Source of the DNA: Marinifilum fragile JCM 15579
GTDB lineage: Bacteria; Bacteroidota; Bacteroidia; Bacteroidales; Marinifilaceae
Direction: 5' to 3'
Assembly: GCF_001310955.1 (NCBI RefSeq)
Contig: NZ_BAZX01000005.1
Coordinates: forward strand, 124,001-188,000
Length of the DNA stretch: 64,000 nt
The notes beneath the pieces were generated by a model. The model was given only the letters and a program-made list of their open reading frames with translations. It searched no databases and was not told where the DNA came from. Position numbers and translations under genes: made by a program. This document shows positions 8,447-17,425 of this stretch, one piece after another; position 1 is the first letter of the stretch, and each line of letters opens with the position of its first letter.

Positions 8447-9787
8447 ATGTTTAAAAAATTATATATAGCTGCCTTATTAACGGGAGTGTTAGCTTCAGGA
8501 GCAAATGCTCAGGAAAATAAAATCTCAGTAGAAAATCCGAATGGAGGAATTAAATTGACTTCTGCAGATAAAGAATACCAGGTAAGTATTAATGGTAGAA
8601 TTTACATGGATGGTGTTCACTATTTTGATGATGTTACTGATTTAAGTTCTGATGTGTCAATTAATGATATTCGATTTGGAACAAGTGTAAGATGGGGAAA
8701 ATGGAGTGCTAAGATTAATGTTGGTTTTGGTAATGATGAGGTGAAAATTAAAGATGCATTCTTAAGATATCACCACAAAAAGAACAGTACTTTTACTGTG
8801 GGTAACTTCTTTGAGCCATTTGGAATTGAAGCTGCAGAGTCAAGTAAAAACCTAAGATTTATTGGTGCTTCTAATACAACTCAAGCAATGGGTATTGGTC
8901 GTGGAGTTGGTTTGGGATATACTTATTATACTCAAAAATTCTATGGATCAACAGGTATTTTTGCAGGTACAGTTGATAACAACAATAAAGGTGATCAAGG
9001 GTTTTCTACAACTTCTAAAGTTGCTTATACTCCAATTCAAAATGATGATTTTGTATTCCAGGTAGGTGGATCTTTTACCTATAGAAAACCTGAAGCTAAT
9101 GGTTTTAGCGAAAGCTTCAACGATGATGATTACAACCGTGTAGTTGAATTTGCAGCAGGTCCTGAGCACAAGTTTTTAAATGCTACAATGAATGGAGCAC
9201 AGTCAGATATGAGATTTAATTTCCAGACTTTAGCATTGAATGGTCCTTTTATGTTACAGGCTGAATATACTCAAGCTAAAGTTACTCGTGATGATGATTA
9301 TGTGTCAAGATTAATGAAAGATGGTCCTTTATACTACGTTACTTATGCATGGCCAGTAAAACCTCAGGATTATCCTGATTGGTATGGTGAGCTTCGTGAT
9401 ATCGAAACTAAGGCTTACTATGTACAAGCTGGATTTTTGTTAGGAGATAACTACAAGTATAATTCATCAACAGCATACATTAATAGACCTAAAGCTGGTG
9501 CTTTCGAATTTCTTGTACGTTACGATCATACAGATTTGAATGATATTGATGGAACTTATTTTAACGGAGCTTATGGCCCTGCAGATTTAAATGCTGCTTT
9601 AGGTGGAGCTGGTAACATGAGTATTCAGGGTGGAAAAGCTGATACTTATAGCTTAGCTGTAAATTACTACTTAAGTTCTAATGTAATGTTCCGCTTGAAT
9701 TATGACTATATGGATGTTGATAATCAGAAGCACCCATTAGATAAAAACATTGGAGTTCTTAAAGGAAGAATTCAAGTTAATTTTTAA
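8447..9787 (+). CDS. Outer-membrane porin, OprO/OprP-like
   Basis: A 446-residue outer-membrane beta-barrel with a Sec signal peptide cut after ANA (about residue 21). The N-terminal part reads like phosphate-selective porins O and P: YQVSINGRIYMDGVHYFDD, then KWSAKINVGFGNDEVKIKDAFLRYHH and FTVGNFFEPFGIEAAESSKN. Alternating aromatic/polar strands follow and the chain ends in GRIQVNF with a terminal phenylalanine, the usual BAM signal. Family members take up phosphate or other anions. Being 36 bases behind glpQ, a role in letting glycerophosphodiesters or G3P through the outer membrane is a reasonable inference. It ends before two hairpins at 9808 and 9901. Confidence 0.88.
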   Translation: MFKKLYIAALLTGVLASGANAQENKISVENPNGGIKLTSADKEYQVSINGRIYMDGVHYFDDVTDLSSDVSINDIRFGTSVRWGKWSAKINVGFGNDEVKIKDAFLRYHHKKNSTFTVGNFFEPFGIEAAESSKNLRFIGASNTTQAMGIGRGVGLGYTYYTQKFYGSTGIFAGTVDNNNKGDQGFSTTSKVAYTPIQNDDFVFQVGGSFTYRKPEANGFSESFNDDDYNRVVEFAAGPEHKFLNATMNGAQSDMRFNFQTLALNGPFMLQAEYTQAKVTRDDDYVSRLMKDGPLYYVTYAWPVKPQDYPDWYGELRDIETKAYYVQAGFLLGDNYKYNSSTAYINRPKAGAFEFLVRYDHTDLNDIDGTYFNGAYGPADLNAALGGAGNMSIQGGKADTYSLAVNYYLSSNVMFRLNYDYMDVDNQKHPLDKNIGVLKGRIQVNF

Positions 9788-9807
9788 GAGATTGCTTTTA
9801 TATAAGC

Positions 9808-9839
9808 GAAACTTGCTTAGCTAGAAGCAAGCAAGTTTC
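9808..9839 (+). terminator. Hairpin after the porin gene
   Basis: An 11-pair perfect stem GAAACTTGCTT/AAGCAAGTTTC with a ten-base loop lies 20 bases after the porin stop; a short pyrimidine stretch follows. Confidence 0.6.
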
Positions 9840-9900
9840 CCTTTATCAAATTTAAATTCAAAGGCAATATCAGACCTGTTTAAATAGATTTTTTTAAGGA

Positions 9901-9938
9901 AAAGAGACCCTTTCTAAATGGAATAGGTCTCTTTTTTA
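9901..9938 (+). terminator. Intrinsic terminator of the glpT-glpQ-porin unit
   Basis: A nine-pair stem AAAGAGACC/GGTCTCTTT with a 16-base loop merges into a T-rich run. It backs up the hairpin 60 bases upstream. Confidence 0.7.
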
Positions 9939-10054
9939 TTTTTTTACAATTGTCGTTTAAAAAAAATAAAATGCGCCTTCGGCAGTGAATATGGGGTTTG
10001 TGAGATGGTTTTGTATTTTAGACTAAATTAATATAGACTATTTCTTTGCAAAGC

Positions 10055-10088
10055 ACCTTGCATAACTAAGTATTTTATTTAGCTTTGT
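10055..10088 (+). promoter_or_regulatory. glpD promoter/operator block A
   Basis: CTTG at 10057-10060 and TAGCTTTG at 10080-10087 form a Bacteroidota-type promoter with a 19-base spacer holding ACTAAGTATTTT. The block differs at two of 34 positions from that at 5332-5365 and shares its core with the padR promoter. Confidence 0.65.
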
Positions 10089-10171
10089 AAGTGTCAAGTT
10101 CGAATAGGAATATCCTTTTTTAAGCTTGCTTAAATGAATAGGAAGAATGCTTCCGTTTTTTTTGACAATGG

Positions 10172-10197
10172 TACATAGTAAAACAATGTACTATGTA
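10172..10197 (+). promoter_or_regulatory. Inverted-repeat operator B before the small ORF
   Basis: TACATAG and CTATGTA are arranged as an inverted repeat with a 12-base centre; counting the inner bases, ACATAGT/ACTATGT pair over seven positions. It sits 84 bases after block A, exactly as at 5449. Confidence 0.55.
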
Positions 10198-10222
10198 TTC
10201 GGATTTATATTTTAATACTACT

Positions 10223-10369
10223 ATGGAAGAAGTAAGATTTGATATGAAAATGGGGGATCGCCTTTATTCTTTTTTCTTAGATATTTTGTCTGGACAAAAA
10301 GAACAGGTTACTCAGGATGAAGAAGAAGCGAAAGGAAGTATTTGGGAATATTGGGAAAAGGAATTGTAG
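10223..10369 (+). CDS. Small ORF of 48 residues in the glpD leader, function unknown
   Basis: I do not recognise this protein. It is 48 residues, acidic, with a basic/hydrophobic first half (MEEVRFDMKMGDRLYSFF) and a tryptophan-rich end (SIWEYWEKEL). It has no signal peptide or membrane segment. That its decayed twin at 5500-5643 keeps the frame and both ends suggests it was once under protein-level selection. It lies 25 bases after operator B and ends 23 bases before the preferred glpD start, so it could be a leader peptide, a small regulator, or a partner of PadR. Codon spacing to glpD would allow translational coupling. Confidence 0.45.
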   Translation: MEEVRFDMKMGDRLYSFFLDILSGQKEQVTQDEEEAKGSIWEYWEKEL

Positions 10370-10392
10370 AAGAATCAATAGGTTGTACAGTC

Positions 10393-11955
10393 ATGGATAG
10401 AGGAAAGATGTTAAGAGAAGTAAAGAGTGCAAATCAGAAATGGGATGTGATCATTGTTGGTGGAGGAGCATCTGGTTTGGGTGCAGCCATTGAGTCTTCG
10501 ACACGTGGTTACAAAACCTTACTTCTTGAGCAAGATGATTTCGCTAAAGGTACTTCAAGCAGAAGTACAAAATTGGTTCATGGTGGCGTAAGATATCTTG
10601 CTCAAGGAAATATTTCTTTGGTTCTTGAAGCTTTACGTGAGAGAGGGCTATTAAAGAAAAATGCTCCTCACTTGGTAAAAGATCAATCTTTTATCATTCC
10701 AAATTATACTTGGTGGGGAACTCCATATTATACTTTAGGCTTAACGCTCTATGATTTAATGGCTGGAAAGTTAGGTTATGGAAGATCTTTACCATTTTCA
10801 AAGAAAAGAACGCTTAAGTACATACCAACTCTTAAAAGTGAAAAGCTTAGCGGTGGAGTAGTTTATCATGATGGGCAGTTTGATGATTCCAGATTGGCAA
10901 TAAACATGTGCCAAACATTTGTGGAGAATGGAGGAGTGGCTATCAACTATATGAAAGTTACCGGAGTAGTGAAAAACAATGGTAAAATCACTGCAGTAAA
11001 GGCTACAGACCTGGAAAGTAATGAGACTTACACAATAGAAGGGAAGGCTATTTTAAATGCCACTGGAGTCTTTGTTGATAAAATTATTAAAATGGACGAA
11101 CCCAAAGCGAAAGATATCGTAAAGGTGAGTCAAGGTGTTCACTTGGTATTAGATAAGGAATTTGTTCCAGGCGATTATGCTGTTATGATTCCAAAAACAA
11201 GTGACGGACGTGTATTATTCGCAGTACCATGGCACAACAAAGTAGTGGTTGGTACAACTGATGTGCACAAGGATAAAGCAGAATTGGAACCGAAGGCGTT
11301 GGAAGAGGAAGTTGATTTTATATTGGAAACTGCAGGTAGATTCCTGGAAAAACCACCTAAAAGATCAGATGTAAGAAGTGTATTTGCTGGCTTGAGACCA
11401 CTGGCTGCTCCAACCCAAGAAGGGGCAAAAACCAAAGAGATTTCAAGAGGACATAAGATTGTTGTGTCTGAATCAGGCATGGTAACTTTAACTGGTGGGA
11501 AATGGACAACTTATCGCCAAATGGCTGAAGATGTAATGAATACTGTTGCTAAAACAGCCGGTTTAGAGCAGAAAAAATCAGTTACAAGAAATTTACGAAT
11601 TCACGGATATAAAGAAAATCCAGATTTAAGCAATCCGATGTATTTCTATGGCTCGGATGAGGAGAAGATTTTGGATTTGGCAAATCAAGAAGATGGCCTG
11701 AATGAATATTTAAGCAAAGAGCTTAAAGTATTGAACGCACAAGTTGTTTGGGCTGCAAGGTATGAAATGGCCAGAACAGTAGAAGATGTTTTATCTCGCA
11801 GAACTCGTGCTTTACTTCTTGATGCAAAAGAAAGTGTTAGAATGGCTCCAAAAGTTGCGGAGTTAATGGCAAAAGAACTTGGATACGATAAACAATGGGA
11901 GGATGATCAGATAAAGAAATTTAATGATTTGGCAGCCCAGTACATATTGAAATGA
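10393..11955 (+). CDS. glpD: FAD-dependent glycerol-3-phosphate dehydrogenase
   Basis: Oxidises sn-glycerol-3-phosphate to dihydroxyacetone phosphate, passing electrons via FAD to the quinone pool at the inner membrane. The Rossmann motif IIVGGGASGLGAA stands near residue 20, followed by KGTSSRSTKLVHGGVRYL, the signature of GlpD/GlpA proteins, and later by VFAGLRPLAAP and LTGGKWTTYRQMAEDV. A C-terminal helical domain (ARYEMARTVEDVLSRRTR) completes the usual length; from ATG 10393 it is 520 residues. An upstream TTG (10342) would extend it into the small ORF region and is less likely; ATG 10408, preceded by AGAGGA, is another option. It stands before glpK2 and glpF. Confidence 0.92.
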   Translation: MDRGKMLREVKSANQKWDVIIVGGGASGLGAAIESSTRGYKTLLLEQDDFAKGTSSRSTKLVHGGVRYLAQGNISLVLEALRERGLLKKNAPHLVKDQSFIIPNYTWWGTPYYTLGLTLYDLMAGKLGYGRSLPFSKKRTLKYIPTLKSEKLSGGVVYHDGQFDDSRLAINMCQTFVENGGVAINYMKVTGVVKNNGKITAVKATDLESNETYTIEGKAILNATGVFVDKIIKMDEPKAKDIVKVSQGVHLVLDKEFVPGDYAVMIPKTSDGRVLFAVPWHNKVVVGTTDVHKDKAELEPKALEEEVDFILETAGRFLEKPPKRSDVRSVFAGLRPLAAPTQEGAKTKEISRGHKIVVSESGMVTLTGGKWTTYRQMAEDVMNTVAKTAGLEQKKSVTRNLRIHGYKENPDLSNPMYFYGSDEEKILDLANQEDGLNEYLSKELKVLNAQVVWAARYEMARTVEDVLSRRTRALLLDAKESVRMAPKVAELMAKELGYDKQWEDDQIKKFNDLAAQYILK

Positions 11956-13799
<1,844 letters not shown>

Positions 13800-13813
13800 T
13801 TTTCAACATCTAA

Positions 13814-13850
13814 TAACCTGATATTGGTTGATAGGATTGATCTCAGGTTA
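13814..13850 (+). terminator. Hairpin after glpK2
   Basis: TAACCTGA/TCAGGTTA, eight pairs with a 21-base loop, is followed by AATATTTTTA. It may terminate or attenuate between glpK2 and glpF. Confidence 0.45.
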
Positions 13851-13864
13851 AATATTTTTAAACC

Positions 13865-13913
13865 AATGCCGGAAATGAGAAGGAAGAACTGAAGGAGAGT
13901 GAGTTCCGGCATT
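13865..13913 (+). promoter_or_regulatory. Second hairpin between glpK2 and glpF
   Basis: AATGCCGGAA/TTCCGGCATT pair perfectly over ten positions around a 29-base purine-rich loop (GAAGGAGAGT and similar). There is only CTTTACATT behind it, so an mRNA-stability or processing element is as likely as a terminator. It ends 36 bases before glpF. Confidence 0.45.
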
Positions 13914-13949
13914 CTTTACATTAACAATTACTAAATAAACCATAAAGTC

Positions 13950-14684
13950 ATGAGTGAATTTATTGCAGAATTTATAGGAACAATGTTGCTGATATTATTA
14001 GGTAACGGTGTAGTAGCAAACGTTGTATTGAATAATACCAAAGGAAATAACAGTGGTTGGATTGTAATCACAATGGGATGGGGATTAGCAGTATTTACTG
14101 CAGTAGCTGTTGCAGGTCCGATTTCTGGAGCACATATTAACCCAGCTGTAACAGTAGGTTTGGCTGTAGCAGGTATGTTTGCTTGGTCAAAGGTAGGTCT
14201 TTTTATCGTTGCACAAATGGCAGGTGCGGCATTCGGAGCATTCCTTGTTTGGCTAATGTATCGCGACCACTTTAACTCAACTGAAGATGGTGGAGCTAAG
14301 TTAGCTTGCTTCTCAACTGGTCCTGCTATTCGTAATTTCGGTAGTAATGCGATAAGCGAAATTATCGGAACATTTGTATTGATGTTTGTAATCTTCTATT
14401 TGGCAGGTCCTTCTTTCGAAGCTGCGGGTGTTGAGGGAGCTAAGGTTGGATTGGGTACTTTAGGTGCTTTACCTGTTGCTCTTTTAGTAGTTGCTATTGG
14501 ACTTTCTTTAGGTGGAACTACTGGTTATGCAATTAACCCTGCAAGAGATCTTGGTCCTAGAATCATGCATGCTATTCTTCCTATGAATAACAAAGGTGGT
14601 AGCGACTGGGGATATTCTTTGGTTCCAGTTATTGCACCTATCGTAGGAGCAGCAGTAGCAGCATTCTTATTCATGAGCTTGTAA
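13950..14684 (+). CDS. glpF: Glycerol uptake facilitator, aquaglyceroporin (MIP family)
   Basis: An inner-membrane channel of 244 residues for glycerol diffusion. Both half-helix motifs of the MIP fold are present: SGAHINPAVTVGLAV near residue 60 and GYAINPARDLGPR near residue 190; the D in NPARD is the mark of glycerol facilitators against pure water channels. FIGTMLLILLGNGVVANVVL at the N-terminus and IIGTFVLMFVIFYLAG in the middle show the internal duplication. It follows glpK2, the kinase which traps imported glycerol as G3P. Confidence 0.95.
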   Translation: MSEFIAEFIGTMLLILLGNGVVANVVLNNTKGNNSGWIVITMGWGLAVFTAVAVAGPISGAHINPAVTVGLAVAGMFAWSKVGLFIVAQMAGAAFGAFLVWLMYRDHFNSTEDGGAKLACFSTGPAIRNFGSNAISEIIGTFVLMFVIFYLAGPSFEAAGVEGAKVGLGTLGALPVALLVVAIGLSLGGTTGYAINPARDLGPRIMHAILPMNNKGGSDWGYSLVPVIAPIVGAAVAAFLFMSL

Positions 14685-14686
14685 GT

Positions 14687-14710
14687 CAGTTATCAGTTAT
14701 TAGTTATCAG
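14687..14710 (+). repeat. Heptamer tandem repeat CAGTTAT, about 3.4 units
   Basis: CAGTTAT, CAGTTAT, TAGTTAT, CAG follow the glpF stop codon directly. The same heptamer forms a longer array at 36651. Confidence 0.75.
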
Positions 14711-14867
14711 CGAAGATTTGATTTCAAAGCTAGGTAAATGTAAAATTTTAGGATAATTGATACAATCATAACACTCAGAATTAAATAACACTACTACATT
14801 TTTAACCCTGTGGAGATCTTGAAATCGAGACCTTCTGGATCTCTACAGCCCATAAAATATTAATCTA

Positions 14868-15590
14868 ATGAAAAAATCAGTTTTAAAACTATCAGTATTA
14901 TTTACTCTTATAATACTATTTGCGTCTAATATGAACGTAAATGCACAAGGAAAAGTAACAGTTAGTCCATCGGTAACTACCCGCCATTACTGGAGAGGTA
15001 TCATGGTAAGCAATACAGCCAATTTCGAAATGGATCTTGCATATACCAACAACAACTTCACTTTTGGAGCTTGGGGTGGATATGGATTTGATAATACCTA
15101 CTCAGAGTTCGATTTTCACGTAGGATATAAGTTTAACGATCATTTTAACATTGCAGTTTGGGATTTATTTGCAAACCGCGATAGAGCTTCTATTGATGAT
15201 TACAACTATCTTGATTTGGATAGAGCTACAACAAACCACCTGATTGATGCAAGTTTTAACTTCTATTTTACTGAGAAATTTCCTTTAAGTCTTTCGGTAA
15301 GTACTATGCTTTATGGTCGCGATTTAGATGAGAATGGTGACCAAAACTATTCAACTTACGTTGAATTTGGATATCCAGTAACTATTGGTGGAGAAAAGAT
15401 TTCGTTATTCGCAGGTTTAAATGCTTTCGAAGATCAGGTTTATGGTGAGAGTTTTGGTTTTGTAAATATCGGAGCTACAGCTACCAGAAAAATTAAAATT
15501 ACAGAGAGTTTTTCATTAAATGCCTGGGCTAAAGTTGCTATTAACCCACAAGCAGAGACTGCAAACCTAATTTTAGGTATCGGGTTTTAA
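14868..15590 (+). CDS. Small outer-membrane beta-barrel protein (Gcw_chp/TorF-like)
   Basis: A 240-residue exported protein with a signal peptide cut after VNA (about residue 26). Its opening VSPSVTTRHYWRGIMVSN and the following FGAWGGYGFDNTYSEFDFHVGYKF recall the Gcw_chp (TIGR02001) family of small outer-membrane proteins, in which a strand with RG and a W-G strand recur. It ends with a strand closing in GIGF. The task is unknown; position behind glpF makes a role in passage of glycerol compounds possible. The leader (14685-14867) contains an imperfect stem around 14813-14848 and the heptamer repeats. A clear terminator follows at 15666. Confidence 0.65.
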   Translation: MKKSVLKLSVLFTLIILFASNMNVNAQGKVTVSPSVTTRHYWRGIMVSNTANFEMDLAYTNNNFTFGAWGGYGFDNTYSEFDFHVGYKFNDHFNIAVWDLFANRDRASIDDYNYLDLDRATTNHLIDASFNFYFTEKFPLSLSVSTMLYGRDLDENGDQNYSTYVEFGYPVTIGGEKISLFAGLNAFEDQVYGESFGFVNIGATATRKIKITESFSLNAWAKVAINPQAETANLILGIGF

Positions 15591-15665
15591 TCATCAAGTT
15601 TGATTAAGCCTTGTATTAATTTCCATAAAAACCGAACATCTGGTTCAATTATTAGCGATTAAAAT

Positions 15666-15699
15666 AAAACTCGCTCTTCGAAAGGAGAGCGAGTTTTTT
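15666..15699 (+). terminator. Intrinsic terminator at the end of the glycerol locus
   Basis: AAAACTCGCTCT/AGAGCGAGTTTT, 12 perfect pairs with an eight-base loop, ends in T6. Confidence 0.85.
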
Positions 15700-15863
15700 C
15701 GTTGAAAATTATTTTGTAGCATACAGCTCACAGCATTGATTATGCGATTATTTAATCATTTAAGTATTCTTGAGAGTTTGCTGCTTGTCGCTTATACCTT
15801 TAACATTTCTGAATTTCCAGAATGGCAAAGTAAATTGCTTGCACAAGTATCAAGAATTTTCAA

Positions 15864-16577
15864 TTACCATTCAATCTCACGGTATTCAACCGATTCACAA
15901 TTGATATCATAGCCTGATGCCGCAGAAGGAAGTTCGAATTTGTAGGCATAAACCCCAACTACATAGGTTGCACCTTCTTCAGTAGTGAAATCAGACCAGT
16001 TGTTAGTACCATCTGCAGTTACTCTATGATTTGATGCTAGCAATCGATCTGAAACATAAATGATTTCTCCATCCATTTGATTATGAATTTTAACTACATA
16101 AACATCTCTGTCCTCTACATCCTCCCAGTCAATCTGGATAGAGTGTAATGTTTTGTCGTAGTTAAACTCTGTAATTTTAACTGGTTCAAGTCTATCTTCC
16201 AGTAATTTGTCGCTAATGGTATAGGTTTCAAGATCTTCAGCGGTAATGTCAAACTGATAAATTCCATTCTCTACATCATCGGTTGTAAAATCATTTTCAG
16301 TAGGAACCGCTCTAAAAGCCATTTTGTTATTGTATTGGCTTAAGTTTTTCTCAATATTGCTATCCGTTGGACCTTCTACATCAACTTTGCTCATCGAGAA
16401 ATTTGAATAGGTGTAAAATACCGGTGCATACACTGTGTCATCACCACTTTTTTTAACTCTTACATACACATCACCAATTGCCTGTAGACTTGGTGTGTTG
16501 TCGAAATCATTACTGTCACATGCAACAATACTTACTGCTAAAATTAGCAATGCCCCTATGGTTTTTAAATTATTCAT
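15864..16577 (-). CDS. Putative lipoprotein with a fibronectin III-like C-terminus
   Basis: A 237-residue protein with a lipoprotein signal ending in VACDSN (cysteine about residue 20). I do not recognise the family. From about residue 130, ITEFNYDKTLHSIQIDWEDV, then VYVVKIHNQMDGEIIYVSD and YVVGVYAYKFELPS have the strand pattern of a fibronectin type III domain. It is transcribed divergently from the ECF sigma factor at 16856, with 278 bases between the genes, and could be a target of it; that is inference only. Four domains of life-style (surface binding, adhesion) cannot be separated from sequence. Confidence 0.6.
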   Translation of the reverse strand: MNNLKTIGALLILAVSIVACDSNDFDNTPSLQAIGDVYVRVKKSGDDTVYAPVFYTYSNFSMSKVDVEGPTDSNIEKNLSQYNNKMAFRAVPTENDFTTDDVENGIYQFDITAEDLETYTISDKLLEDRLEPVKITEFNYDKTLHSIQIDWEDVEDRDVYVVKIHNQMDGEIIYVSDRLLASNHRVTADGTNNWSDFTTEEGATYVVGVYAYKFELPSAASGYDINCESVEYREIEW

Positions 16578-16855
16578 TTGTTTTAATTTTTTATCAGTAA
16601 TCCTGATTTTTCTGATTTAATAAATTGTTGAGACAAAACTCCCGGGTATGTCTCTTTAAAAGCTTTTACACTTGCATGATGAAGGAACATTAAAATGGTT
16701 GCTTTAATTTTTTCATTTTTAAAATTTGATGGTTCTATTTGCTTTAAATTCAGTGGATTTTAAATGTCAGATAAAAAAGTTGTAATTTTAGCGCAACCTT
16801 ATCGCACTTTACACAACTATTTAATGAATCAGGATCGCAAAAGACGTTAACCACT

Positions 16856-17425
16856 TTGGAAAACCGAGAATTAGAACAAATAGTAAAAGAATGCTCGAAA
16901 GGTAAATCTAAAGCGCAAGAATTGCTTTATCGGGCGTTTGCACCCAAAATGTTGGGTGTGTGTTTGCGGTATTCCAATGATTTAAGTGAAGCTGAAGATA
17001 CTTTGCAAGATGGATTTATTAAAGTTTTTCAAAATATTAAATCTTATCAGTTTAAAGGTTCTTTTGAAGGTTGGATTCGCAGAATAATGGTTAATACAGC
17101 TTTGGAAAAGTTCCGCAAATCGAAAAATATGCAAGTGGTTGATGAGGTTTGGGAACCCGATCCCGATTCGGAAGCTGAAGAATCAATTCAAAACACGAAC
17201 ATTCCATTGGAAGTTCTTTTACAGATGGTTCAGGGCTTGCCTGATAGGTACCAAATGGTGTTTAGTTTATATGTTTTAGATGGATACACCCACAACGAGA
17301 TTTCTGAGGTAATGAATATTACTGTAGGGACTTCGAAATCGAACCTGGCTCGGGGAAGAGCAATTTTAAAGCAAAAAGTGAATGATTATTTAAGTGAAAA
17401 AGAGAACAAGCTGAAAATATGCTAG
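16856..17425 (+). CDS. ECF-type RNA polymerase sigma factor
   Basis: 189 residues with sigma region 2 (DLSEAEDTLQDGFIKVFQNIKSYQFKG cut short here; W-IRRIMVNTALEKFRK) and region 4 (LPDRYQMVFSLYVLDGYTH followed by EISEVMNITVGTSKSNLARG). The start is a TTG at 16856; no ATG lies in frame close upstream. It overlaps the next gene by 7 bases, so the two are surely co-expressed, and the neighbour has a cytoplasmic N-terminus with one membrane segment, as expected of a cognate anti-sigma factor. It differs from the four SusC-linked sigma factors of the window in lacking a FecR partner. Targets are unknown. Confidence 0.9.
   Translation: MENRELEQIVKECSKGKSKAQELLYRAFAPKMLGVCLRYSNDLSEAEDTLQDGFIKVFQNIKSYQFKGSFEGWIRRIMVNTALEKFRKSKNMQVVDEVWEPDPDSEAEESIQNTNIPLEVLLQMVQGLPDRYQMVFSLYVLDGYTHNEISEVMNITVGTSKSNLARGRAILKQKVNDYLSEKENKLKIC

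Noticed and set aside
16435-16620. 61-codon plus-strand frame overlapping the lipoprotein signal peptide region
   Set aside because: Antisense to the hydrophobic signal sequence, which explains its apparent membrane character.
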